DNA from: Timema cristinae
Taxonomy: Eukaryota > Arthropoda > Insecta > Phasmatodea > Timematidae
Assembly: GCA_039000515.1 (NCBI GenBank)
Contig: JBCFYV010001001.1
Location: 8,246,333-8,310,332 of the forward strand
Reading direction: 5' to 3'
Length of the DNA stretch: 64,000 bases
This document shows positions 55,518 to 64,000 of this stretch, piece after piece. A program made the position numbers and the translations under genes. Position 1 is the first letter of the stretch. Every line of letters begins with the position of its first letter. The notes beneath the pieces were generated by a model, which did not search any database, was not told the DNA's origin, and saw only the letters and a program-made list of their open reading frames with translations.

Positions 55518-55548
<31 letters not shown>

Positions 55549-56120
55549 TATTATATGCGTATAGCTTGAAAGTTATTGGTTTTATAAATATATGATTCGA
55601 ATAAAATATTTGTATTATAAATATATCTACATATTCACAATGATAACTGATAAGTAATTTTATATCTCAAATAGTTTCAGAGATATAATTTTAAAAAATG
55701 AGAACCCACGCATCAGACCGGAGCCCTTTAAGTCATTTTGCAGAAATATTGAGAGTAGCTATTTTGTTTGGAATATTTATAAATATTTTGAAATGAAATT
55801 TAATCAAAATCGTTAGAAACTATTTTGAGAAAATCGTCTTTTCCTCTTTTTTTTTCATTCAGTAAACTACCGTTAATTTTAGGGTTAGATATCCAATTCC
55901 AAAAAACCCTTAGGGCAACCCTATGAAAACCAGGTTTTAGCCCAATCGTTAAAATAGCTTCGGCTATAGTCGGAGGTACGGACAAACAGACAGTCAAACG
56001 AAAATTCAAAAATCGCTTTTTCATTCGGGGGGTCATTAAACGTCGAGATTCAACAAAATCTCGAGTTCGATTTTTTTGATGATCACAATACTTTCTCTAC
56101 CTGTAATATAGCGAGAAAGT
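53692..56120 (-). mobile_element. TIR element with satellite-like interior (ACTTTCTCGCT type), copy A
   Basis: Left part AAATAAATGGTACGGAACTC then ACTTTCTCGCT; right end AGCGAGAAAGT (56110-56120). On the minus strand the right end gives ACTTTCTCGCTATATTACAG followed by GTAGAGAAAGTATTGTGATC, the family's terminal hairpin. Two monomers follow (about 56090 down to 55510, and 55500 down to 55070). The first carries GACGTTTAATGACCCCCCG and TTTTCTCAAAATAGTTTCTA, the second TTTTCTCAAAATTGGCTCTA. Then comes the arm 53692-54100. A hAT MITE (54102-54937) interrupts it. A TA microsatellite sits between the monomers at 55520-55545. No transposase frame. Confidence 0.78.
54102..54937. mobile_element. 836-bp hAT-like element nested in copy A
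   Basis: Left end AGTGGCATATCCAGGAACGG, and right end whose reverse complement starts CAGGGTGCATCCAGGATT. Flanking octamers TGCTGTAA (54094-54101) and TGCTGTAC (54938-54945) agree at 7 of 8 positions. The uninterrupted homologous site in copy C has one GTTGTAGAAAAATATC sequence there, confirming an insertion with 8-bp target duplication. C-rich blocks next to the right end (54856-54870, 54898-54915) are also seen in such elements. Overlapping frames of 67-85 codons are not recognisable. Confidence 0.75.
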
Positions 56121-56487
56121 AAAATATGTTTAAAACAAAGTGATTTCATTATGTTCAATTATCCCTTTTTTTCGTTCTCTCTTTTCAGAGACAGCCTAAA
56201 GCATATAAAATTTTTTTTTACATCCAACTTGAAATTTCTAAACACAGAATAATTTAACCTAAGGCTTAAGAAAATGCGAACTATGTTCAATATTTTGAAA
56301 ATTTTAACACAAACTTTGTGGGGCGCAATAGATAATAAATTGCTTTCCAGATATATATAAAAAAATTGAACAAAATAAAACAAAAAACTCAATTTTTTAT
56401 AATTATGTTTATAATACAATGAGTTTTCAAAATATAAACACATCAATGTTTTATAGTAAAAAGTGTATAGTAAAATGTTTTATTAAA
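56121..56487. other. AT-rich spacer between tandem elements
   Basis: About 370 bp of AT-rich DNA separating copies A and B. A 95-codon minus frame (56159-56446) of Phe/Leu/Lys-rich sequence is not called. Confidence 0.5.
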
Positions 56488-57690
56488 TAAATGGTATGGA
56501 ACTCCGGACGAACTTTCTCGCTCTATTTTTTTTAATGGAGATATTTACTCAAAACTCGTAATATAATATACAATAGCAAACCCGAGAAGAAATTGCGCTA
56601 AACATACGTAAAACATTTTTTATTTGTGGTTTTGAATTTCATAATTTTATTTTTAAATAATTAACGTCTTCAGTTGTATAATTGGAAAAATACAAAATAA
56701 CGATATTGGGTCCCCAACGGTCAACACCTCATATTAAAATTTTGACTTAAGTTAAAATTTTCGTCATTTTACTAGGGTATATCTTAAGGTAATTGCATTT
56801 ATATTAAATTTCTGTTTTATGAATTTTGACCAATTAAATAGGTAATTATTGACTATTGAGTCTAAAATGAGAGAGATACGGAAGAATCGTTATAGCCAAT
56901 TTTGAGAAAATGGATTTTTTTTTCATTTCACCCTTTAGTAAACTGCTATTAATTTTAGGGTTAGACGGACGACGTTACAAAAACAACTTTTTAGGGTATT
57001 AGAAACGTCATGAAACGTCGACATCCATCAACATCTCGGGATGAATTTTTTTTTACGGTTGTAATACTTTACCTTTAAAGTGTTGGCCAAATTAAATGAA
57101 ATATATATTTGTGTATAGCTTGAAAACTTTTGGTTTTATAAAAATATATTTCAAGTAAAATATGTTTATTATAAATATATCCACATGTATGCAATGATAA
57201 GTAATTTCATATCTCAAAGACTTACGGAGGTAAAATTAAAACTTAGAGTTTACGCATCAGACAGGAACACTTAAAGTTATTTTTATGAAAAGTTGAGAGA
57301 GTAGCAATTTGGTTTGTATTATTGATCAAAGCTTAGAAATGAAATTTAATGAAAATGGTTAAGCCAATTTTGATAAAATTGATTTTTTTTCCTCTTTTCA
57401 CTCTTAAGGAAACTACACTTAATTTAGGGTTGGATAACCAATTCGGAAAATTCCTCGGGGTAAACCTATGAAAACCCTATATATCAAGTTTTAGCCCAAT
57501 CGGTAAAATAGTTTAGGCTTTAGACGGAGGTACAGACAGACATACAAGACGGAAATTCAAAAACCTCTTTTTCATATTCGGGGGAAGGGGGGGGGGGGGT
57601 TCATGAAACGTCTAGATTCATCAAAATCGTGAGTTCGATTTATTTTTGCCCATCACAATACTTTCTCTACCCGTAAGAAAGCGAGAAAGT
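56488..57690 (-). mobile_element. TIR element with satellite-like interior (ACTTTCTCGCT type), copy B
   Basis: Left AAATAAATGGTATGGAACTC then ACTTTCTCGCT (56513-56523); right end AGCGAGAAAGT (57680-57690). On the minus strand the right terminus reads ACTTTCTCGCTTTCTTACGG then GTAGAGAAAGTATTGTGATG. It has one full monomer (57105-57690), a second shortened monomer (56890-57100), and the arm 56488-56890 that aligns with 53692-54100. It is the most compact copy. A run of Gs lies at 57586-57599. Confidence 0.8.
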
Positions 57691-57822
57691 AAAAAGAAGA
57701 TTATTTATTACATGAACAAAATTTAACTAAACGCATCTATTGAAGCATTATTTATTTATTTACTTATTTGTGCTAAGAATGTGTTTTGTTACACAAAATC
57801 AAGTATGCATTCTTCATCTTAC

Positions 57823-58045
57823 CTTAAGGTGGATGTAGAGGACGTGAGAAAAGCTCAGAGTTTTTGCAGCTTTTATATCAAAACTTTTTTTTGGACAAAA
57901 GAAATCAAATATTTATCAAGTAGAAACATACCGTTTAATTTTCTCCACATCGTGATTCAAACAGTTCTTGAATATCTGTTGAGGGTGTCCTGGAATTTAT
58001 TGACAACTTTCTCTTCATTTAAAAAGTGTCAAAATACCGCTATGT
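57823..58045 (+). mobile_element. Half of a foldback MITE related to 31698-32064
   Basis: CTTAAGGTGGATGTAGAGG at the left and TTCTTGAATATCTGTTGAGG, GTGTCCTGGAATTTATTGAC and TTTAAAAAGTGTCAAAAT further in parallel the left arm and loop of the foldback MITE. The right arm is not recognisable. The 103-codon frame (57781-58092) across it is not a gene. Confidence 0.5.
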
Positions 58046-59180
58046 TCATGGCAGATATAAATTTCACAAATTCAGATTATGGCGTAAACTAGCAAATCAT
58101 CTATAATACGCTCTAATATGTTTAAAGATAATGTTCGAGTACATACTCTTATTAGATTAACAAATTTGTATTTGATAAAAATTGCTATAACACATCCCAA
58201 TAGTACTTAAGTAAATTTGAAAAAATAAATAAAGTTGTGAGGTCAAAAACTATCAAATAGACCAACCTATGCATAAAAATAAATGTATTTTATTTTATTG
58301 AAGCTTTGTGAGACGTTTGATTGTACATAAAAGCTCATTATAGCAATTTACAAGTAAATAAACCAGGCATACAACTCCCCTCACTACTATTCATTCACAA
58401 CCTAAGTTTACCTGGATGACAGCTCGAAATGTTACTAGAAGTAATCCCTAATATATCCCTACACCAACAGCTGACATCCATCACTTTGGATCACTGTAAT
58501 GAAAACAGATGGTAATATATTAATGTGATAGTTAACCACAGTAACTTAGGCCAATATTATTTATATATTTATTTGAGGACGGACACAAAGTTTATTTATC
58601 ATTTTATTCCACTTTAAAAAAATATTCACACCACTTTCACAAAAAACTTCTAACGAACATAACTTCAAAATGGTAACTGACGAATTTAAACCATATGGTT
58701 GAACATGACGGTAAACAAGTTGTTTACAATGATGCAGACACGCAGTTGATGAAAATATTTTATTCAGTTAAATATTTCAAAATAATACAAAATAATCATA
58801 AAATCATTTATTGTATGTAAAAGAAATGACAACAATTTTCTCTTTTCCAAGTAAATACGATGCCTGTATTAACAGGTATTGATGTGTGCACTATATTACA
58901 CAAAATCAGTAACGTTCCAAAACGAAAAATAAGTACTTTTAATTATGTTTAAAATATGTGTTTCGAGTTGGATAAAAAGAAATTATTTAAAAAAATTAAA
59001 TAGTATAAGAAAACTTATTTTATTTTCGTTATTTTAAATGTAATATATAACAGGTAATAAAATATCTTTACATCTATAACAAAACAGTGATCTTTTACAA
59101 GTGTGGCAACCCAAAACCTAAACATATGATTTTCGAACTGTCATCCAGGTAAAAACCTATCGTGAACAGTCTGTAAATCA
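58046..59180. other. AT-rich DNA, no gene seen
   Basis: Nothing recognised. Confidence 0.5.
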
Positions 59181-59520
59181 CCATCAAAGTATCAGGGTCA
59201 AAGGTTCACCCAGCTATTCATGACCTCCATTACTGAGTCGATACCAGTTGGCTTAGTTACAATGCCATCCTCATTTAGCCAATCAAACCGTGAAGTCGGT
59301 ATTTATAATTGAAACAGAGGAGCGCGCTGATGTTACTAATTGAAGTTAGCGAGGGAGGTGTATTTTGGTATTGACCTAACACGTTCGTCGAATCTTGAGC
59401 ACGTAGCAGCTTTATTTGAGTGACGTGGCCATTCATTTCAGAAATGTTTGTTTGCCTATAATTAAGGAGTGACAAGAGTTTTTTTTTTTTTTAATTTTTG
59501 TGAGGGAGGTATCTAATCGC
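59181..59520. other. Less AT-rich stretch, function unknown
   Basis: It contains a CCAAT-like AGCCAATCAAA (59276) and, 20 bases on, TATTTATAATT. This could be read as promoter-like on the plus strand, but no downstream exon is evident. A 66-codon minus frame (59275-59475) has no domain. Confidence 0.2.
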
Positions 59521-59639
59521 TACCCCAAAGTATCATTAATAATTATTATATTTATTTGTTATTCTTCAATATCTAGGTTATTATGAAACATAGCACACAT
59601 TTATCATTGAACTTTCTAAATTTAAAGGACTCGCACAAC

Positions 59640-59732
59640 CCCTTAAAAAATCGATTTCCTTGTCTTCAGCAGGCCAGTCTAGCTCAAGATTGACGACCTA
59701 GACCATTCGTCCATTGAAGCGGGTGAAACGAG
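59640..59732 (-). mobile_element. SINE head fragment (family 1)
   Basis: Minus strand: CACCCGCTTCAATGGACGAA, TGGTCTAGGTCGTCAATC and TAGACTGGCCTGCTGAAG match the variable part of the head. The body is lost beyond the GGAAATCGATTTT region. Confidence 0.65.
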
Positions 59733-60573
59733 CATATCCTTGGTAAAGATAAATTTTGTTTTGCTAAATTCTGATTGGTTGACCCCTCTATAAGGGTAGT
59801 AGCGAAAATCGTTCCCCCGACTTAATTCATAAGGGATGTCAGAAGGGACGGTATGCTTTCAACCACCATGGTGCGCCACAAGGCATGGAGGTGTGATAGT
59901 CACCTAGGCCCGGATATAAGGGAGGGTGAAAGTAGACAATGACCCAGTATCTCCACAAATCAGGGTATTTACAAACTGTTAAAAATGAAAAATAAAAATC
60001 TAGCTCTAGAGGTTACACTTATGGTAATACCTTAAAATATACCTAGCTTATTATAACAGTTTTTAATTATTTCTAATAAAATGATATTTACTTACGAATG
60101 GCTAGTTTTGGTTTTAAACAAATCTAATTTATTGTGATGACAATATTTATTTCTGTAAATTGAAAGGGTCAAGGGTTGATATATTCATGATCTAAGTAAA
60201 TGATAAACAACAAAAATATTTAACAACAAAAACTACATTAGGCATAGTCGCATTTACTGTAAAGAGGCAAATAATTTAAATTAAACTTCGAGCTTGAAAC
60301 AAATAGCGAGAGAGGATATTTTTTTGAGATGGATGGGAATCAATATTAGTTTCTTTGGCTCTGTTACGTTTTTTTAATTGTATCTTCTAGTGGTATAGCT
60401 CAATTTGTTTAAAATATTTTACGTAGGATTTATGCGTAGTATCTTACAAGTTAATCTAACTCAAATAAATCTTAGCACCAACCCTAATTTCTTCTAAGAC
60501 ACTGCTTAGAATAAAATAACTGCCCGCTTAGCATTAGGAGCCCAGCATATCTCACTCCACGAAGATCACTTAA
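59733..60573. other. Anonymous DNA, no gene seen
   Basis: 59800-59960 is GC-richer (GGGATGTCAGAAGGGACGGT, CACCTAGGCCCGGATATAAG) without a frame or known repeat. Confidence 0.4.
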
Positions 60574-61430
60574 CTTAGGTAGGTAATACAGCTCTCACCT
60601 CGCTGATAGCTCGTAGCTTAGGTAGGTAATACAGCTCTCACCTCGCCGATAGCTCGTAGCTTAGGTAGGTAATACAGCTCTCATCTCGCTGATAGCTCGT
60701 AGCTTAGGTAGGTAATACAGCTCTCACCTCGCTGATAGCTCGTAGCTTAAGTAGGTAATACAGCTCTCACCTCGCTGATAGCTCGTAGCTTAGGTAGGTA
60801 ATACAGCTCTCACCTCGCTGATAGCTCGTAGCTTAGGTAGGTAATACAGCTCTCACCTCGCCGATAGCTCGTAGCTTAGGTCGGTTATACAGCTCTCACC
60901 TCGCTGATAGCTCGTAGCTTAGGTATGTAATACAGCTCTCACCTCGCTGATAGCTCGTAGCTTAGGTAGGTAATACAGCTCTCACCTCGCCGATAGCTCG
61001 TAGCTTAGGTAGGTAATACAGCTCTCATCTCGCTGATAGCTCGTAGCTTAGGTAGGTTATACAGCTCTCACCTCGCTGATAGCTCGTAGCTTAGGTAGGT
61101 AATACAGCTCTCACTTCACTGATAGCTCGTAGCTTAGGTAGGTAATACAGCTCTCACCTCGCCGATAGCTCGTAGCTTAGGTCGGTTATACAGCTCTCAC
61201 CTCGCTGATAGCTCGTAGCTTAGGTAGGTAATACAGCTCTCACCTCGCTGATAGCTCGTAGCTTAGGTAGGTAATACAGCTCTCACCTCGCCGATAGCTC
61301 GTAGCTTAGGTCGGTTATACAGCTCTCACCTCGCTGATAGCTCGTAGCTTAGGTAGGTAATACAGCTCTCACCTCGCTGATAGCTCGTAGCTTAGGTAGA
61401 TAATACAGCTCTCACCTTCCATAAAACTCG
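60574..61430 (+). repeat. 43-bp minisatellite with three-unit higher-order pattern
   Basis: The unit is CTTAGGTAGGTAATACAGCT, CTCACCTCGCTGATAGCTCG, TAG (43 bp), in about 19-20 well-preserved copies. Variants recur in order: a CCTCGCC unit, then a TCGGTTAT or CATCTCG unit, then a CCTCGCTG unit. This places triplets at units 2-4, 7-9, 10-12, 14-16 and 17-19, with extra units between. That points to duplication of 129-bp blocks. Confidence 0.95.
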
Positions 61431-61545
61431 TAAATTAGCAGGTAGTACAGCTCTCACCTCGCTGATAGCTTGTAATTGAGGCAGGTAATACAGCTCTCAC
61501 CTCCCGGATAACTCTTAAATTAGGTAGATTAAACAGCTTGAACCA
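61431..61545 (+). repeat. Decayed end of the 43-bp minisatellite
   Basis: Two to three further units with many changes (GTAGTACAGCTCTCACCTCG; GGTAATACAGCTCTCACCTC) fade out by about 61545. The array is decayed only on this side. The left boundary is sharp. Confidence 0.85.
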
Positions 61546-62804
61546 GACTTCAAAAAGTGGTGCAGTTCTCTCTATTATACTTTAAAAAACAGTAGAACTT
61601 AGACTAGTAAACTGTTACACAATATTTAAAAAAAAAAAACAATAAAATTGAAACATTATTACTTCAAAGAGAAATCTAAGCTGATGCCAGTTTTTCTGTC
61701 GTCCCATGAAGAATACAGAAAACAACACTTAGTTACTTTTTTGGTTAAAGAATGATCTGTATCTAATTTTCCTGTTAACTCTCCATGAGATAAGCTCTTT
61801 AAAAAAATCCCCATACAATAAAAAGTATCAAGATTATTAACGCTTGAGGTATGAGCATATTTCTGGTCCTTCATTTCACATTCCAGTCGAGATTAGAACC
61901 AAAGACTAATCGTGACGAAGGTCGGCACTCTCACCCACAGTGAGGGGTGGATCATGGGTGTTTTTGGGGTCTAAGGGGGATAATCTACTTTGAGGTAAGT
62001 CGCTGACTGCGGTGGCGTATAAATTACACTTTTACTGCAGTTGAAACCAGAGTTTACAATTACAACAGGACGTAAACTACAATTACCGTAAAGTTCGGGG
62101 ACCCTGAAGTGACGGAGAGTCATTAATATTCATAGGGGAGAGCCTGAAAAAAACCCATTGCTTTTGCGTTTTACGTCATAAAACACAGTGAAAAGAACCC
62201 AAACAACACAACATTCTTACAAACTATGATAGAAAACTTTTTTTTTTGTTGACGTCAAGAGAAATATCATGACCTATAAACCAATTTAATTAAATGAAAT
62301 TCGCTATGTAGGCTTGAGGTGAGTTTGAAAATAGATTTACTGATTTTAATTATGCTTATTAGTTTTTAGGTCAACGGTAAATGATGAGTATAATGAATCA
62401 TTACTGAAGCAAAATTAGGTTTTTTTCGCCCAACAATGTAAATGTATTGACACACTGTTTGCTTGTATTGTATTGTATTTCTTTTTCTTTTACTGGTAGT
62501 CAAACACATTTTACTTCTGTAAGCCTACTGTCTATTCCATGTTTGATGAGTCTAAACAAAATTATGTAAATAATACATTATTAGTTGGTGTGTGTTCTTC
62601 TATTTTATGGTTTTTTAAATCTCTTCTGCAAAAATATAGTTTATTTTTGTAATTTTTGTTTACAGTTACCTTCAAAATACAACATTGGCCAGACTCAAAA
62701 GCACTGCGTTGAGACATGAATTTTAAACTCAGCTCAGACCTACTTTTTAATAATAAACTATCAAATAAAGTAATATTTACTAAACATTTACATCAGACTA
62801 TATA
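61546..62804. other. AT-rich DNA, no gene seen
   Basis: A 71-codon minus frame (61659-61874) has no recognised domain. 61875-62130 is less AT-rich. No family repeat. Confidence 0.45.
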
Positions 62805-63026
62805 TCCACTTCGGTCGCTGCATGGTCTAAGGAGCTACTATCGCAATCGACTAGCCGGGTGACGGGTGTAGCCAACTGAGGGTGGTTTATCCTAAATGGT
62901 TTCACACTCTCTCTCCACGCAAATTGAGATAAACTTCCTCTAATTTAACCTTCTCCATCCCTAGCATATTAGATTAATTAGTACATAGACGTATAAACCG
63001 AACGGGTAGTAAGACATGGTGCTAAA
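62805..63026 (+). mobile_element. tRNA-derived SINE (family 1), B-box deleted
   Basis: Head ATCCACTTCGGTCGCTGCAT and GGTCTAAGGAGCTACTATCG. The B-box is lost (GGTGACGGGTGTAGCCAACT). Body CTCTCTCCACGCAAATTGAG and tail AACCGAACGGGTAGTAAGAC then ATGGTGCTAAAAA. Confidence 0.85.
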
Positions 63027-64000
63027 AATGTTTACATGATACAAAGGTATCTGTTTCAATACTCAGCATGTCTGAAAAAAAATATCATTAGTTAAAATGG
63101 GGTTTCTCCTATCACAGTGATGAATTAATGTTCAGGGGGCTGGGTTTTGTGTTTGTTCTAGATTTAAGTAAGAGTAACTCGTGTGCTGATATAATCAGTA
63201 AGTTCATAAAGTTCACGTTAAATACCTAAATAATAATAATTTAGTTACATAAATAACTTAACAGCTGTTGTTTTTATATAAAGTCCTTACTTGAAAAGTA
63301 AACAACTTAGCTTATAATACTTATGATAGCAACCAATTAGAGCCATGATCAATATTTTTAAAGCTAAAAATCTATTATATGAATAAACATATTTATCACT
63401 ATACGTTATACAAGATTGTTAAGTTTAGTAATTAATTAACATAAATAATTTTATAAAGCACCACAGGCCAAGATTTCTACAAATATGAATATTATATGTA
63501 ACTTATACTGAAGACATCTAATACTGTAAAATATAGGTAAAAGCTCAGGGGTCGTGTGAATTCACAGGAAACTAACAAAAAACACACCAAATTACAGAAA
63601 AATGGTGAAAACAGATGAGTCGTAAAGAACCAAATGGTTGAAAGAAAGGGGTTCATAAAAAAAAGGGTATAAGGTGACTGGTTTCTTTCGAGTTTACCTG
63701 ACCCCCATTAATTTCCATATTTTCCGAAAAGCTCATTTTAAAGTCAAATTTACGTGGGTTCTTTTTCACCCATCCCACACCGTGAAGTTCTGCATACAAA
63801 GAAAGTAAAGAACTCTACTCATGTTGATCCATTTTATTTTCTAGGCACCTTTTTTTTTTCTCAGCCCTCGCAAACATGCGAAGATGGTCATACATTTATC
63901 ATCCTATTTTGGCTCATCCTATATCCGCTACTGCTAGTATTAGTGGGTGCTAGCTACACAAGAGTAAACACATAATCTAAAATTGAAAATCAAGAAGGAG
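63027..64000. other. AT-rich DNA, no gene seen
   Basis: A 73-codon frame near 63754-63975 has no recognised domain. The window ends in anonymous sequence. Confidence 0.5.

Noticed and set aside
57781..58092. 103-codon ORF
   Set aside because: Overlaps the half copy of a foldback MITE, with no domain or codon bias.
59276..59312. CCAAT and TATA-like promoter
   Set aside because: Such motifs are common in AT-rich DNA, and no transcript or downstream exon is visible.
60574..61430. CRISPR-like array
   Set aside because: The 43-bp units are contiguous with no spacers, so it is a minisatellite.

Overview
This window looks like AT-rich, non-coding nuclear DNA from an animal, most probably an invertebrate. 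G+C is low throughout, there is a 100-base run of N (25743-25842), no long open reading frame has a recognisable full-length product, and most of what can be identified is degenerate mobile DNA and tandem repeats. The peptides read through the commonest SINE (motifs such as RDSNLDLPV) resemble, from memory, junk peptides in predicted proteins of stick insects (Timema). I treat that as a weak hint of an insect, not an identification. I found no rRNA, genuine tRNA, CRISPR array, operon or intact protein-coding gene. If a host gene crosses the window, only introns or intergenic DNA are visible.

Layout. 1-8 kb: featureless AT-rich DNA, one arm of a 1.55-kb inverted duplication (3808-5357) holding two SINEs, and an unusual block of degenerate TTTTACCC-like motifs (6470-7440). 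8-16 kb: AT-rich DNA, a perfect 20-bp-arm hairpin (9561-9612), a TA-rich block, a hAT transposon end with the last 54 codons and stop of its transposase (11560-11900), and a GC-richer island that may be an LTR or other retroelement piece (14440-15700). 16-20 kb: a TIR element built internally of degenerate tandem repeats (16765-18030) and a 62-bp minisatellite. 22-32 kb: several tRNA-derived SINEs of different families, the assembly gap, the second arm of the inverted duplication (25843-27405), a hAT MITE nested in a SINE, and a foldback MITE. 33-40 kb: a second satellite-bearing TIR element with a young SINE inside, hAT ends, and a 1.5-kb hAT-like element (37847-39344). 40-47 kb: a ~410-bp-period degenerate satellite, an 800-bp GA/GT microsatellite, a mariner-type MITE, one unrecognised basic ORF and a third satellite-bearing TIR element. 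50-58 kb: a young SINE with a clean target-site duplication and two more satellite-bearing TIR elements in tandem, one interrupted by a hAT MITE. 58-64 kb: mostly unannotatable AT-rich DNA, with a 43-bp minisatellite showing a three-unit higher-order pattern (60574-61430) and one more SINE.

The parts fit together as layered transposition. At least two SINE families with different tRNA-like heads end in the same 3' tail (a short CCGAACGGG stem-loop, GTAGTAAGACGCGGTGCTAA, then TAA repeats). This implies a shared LINE partner that is not itself present here. Non-autonomous DNA transposons (hAT, mariner-like, foldback and an unclassified family with ACTTTCTC termini) are nested within and around the SINEs. 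The ACTTTCTC family, with a short hairpin at its terminus and interior monomers arranged like a satellite, is the best candidate for something not yet described.
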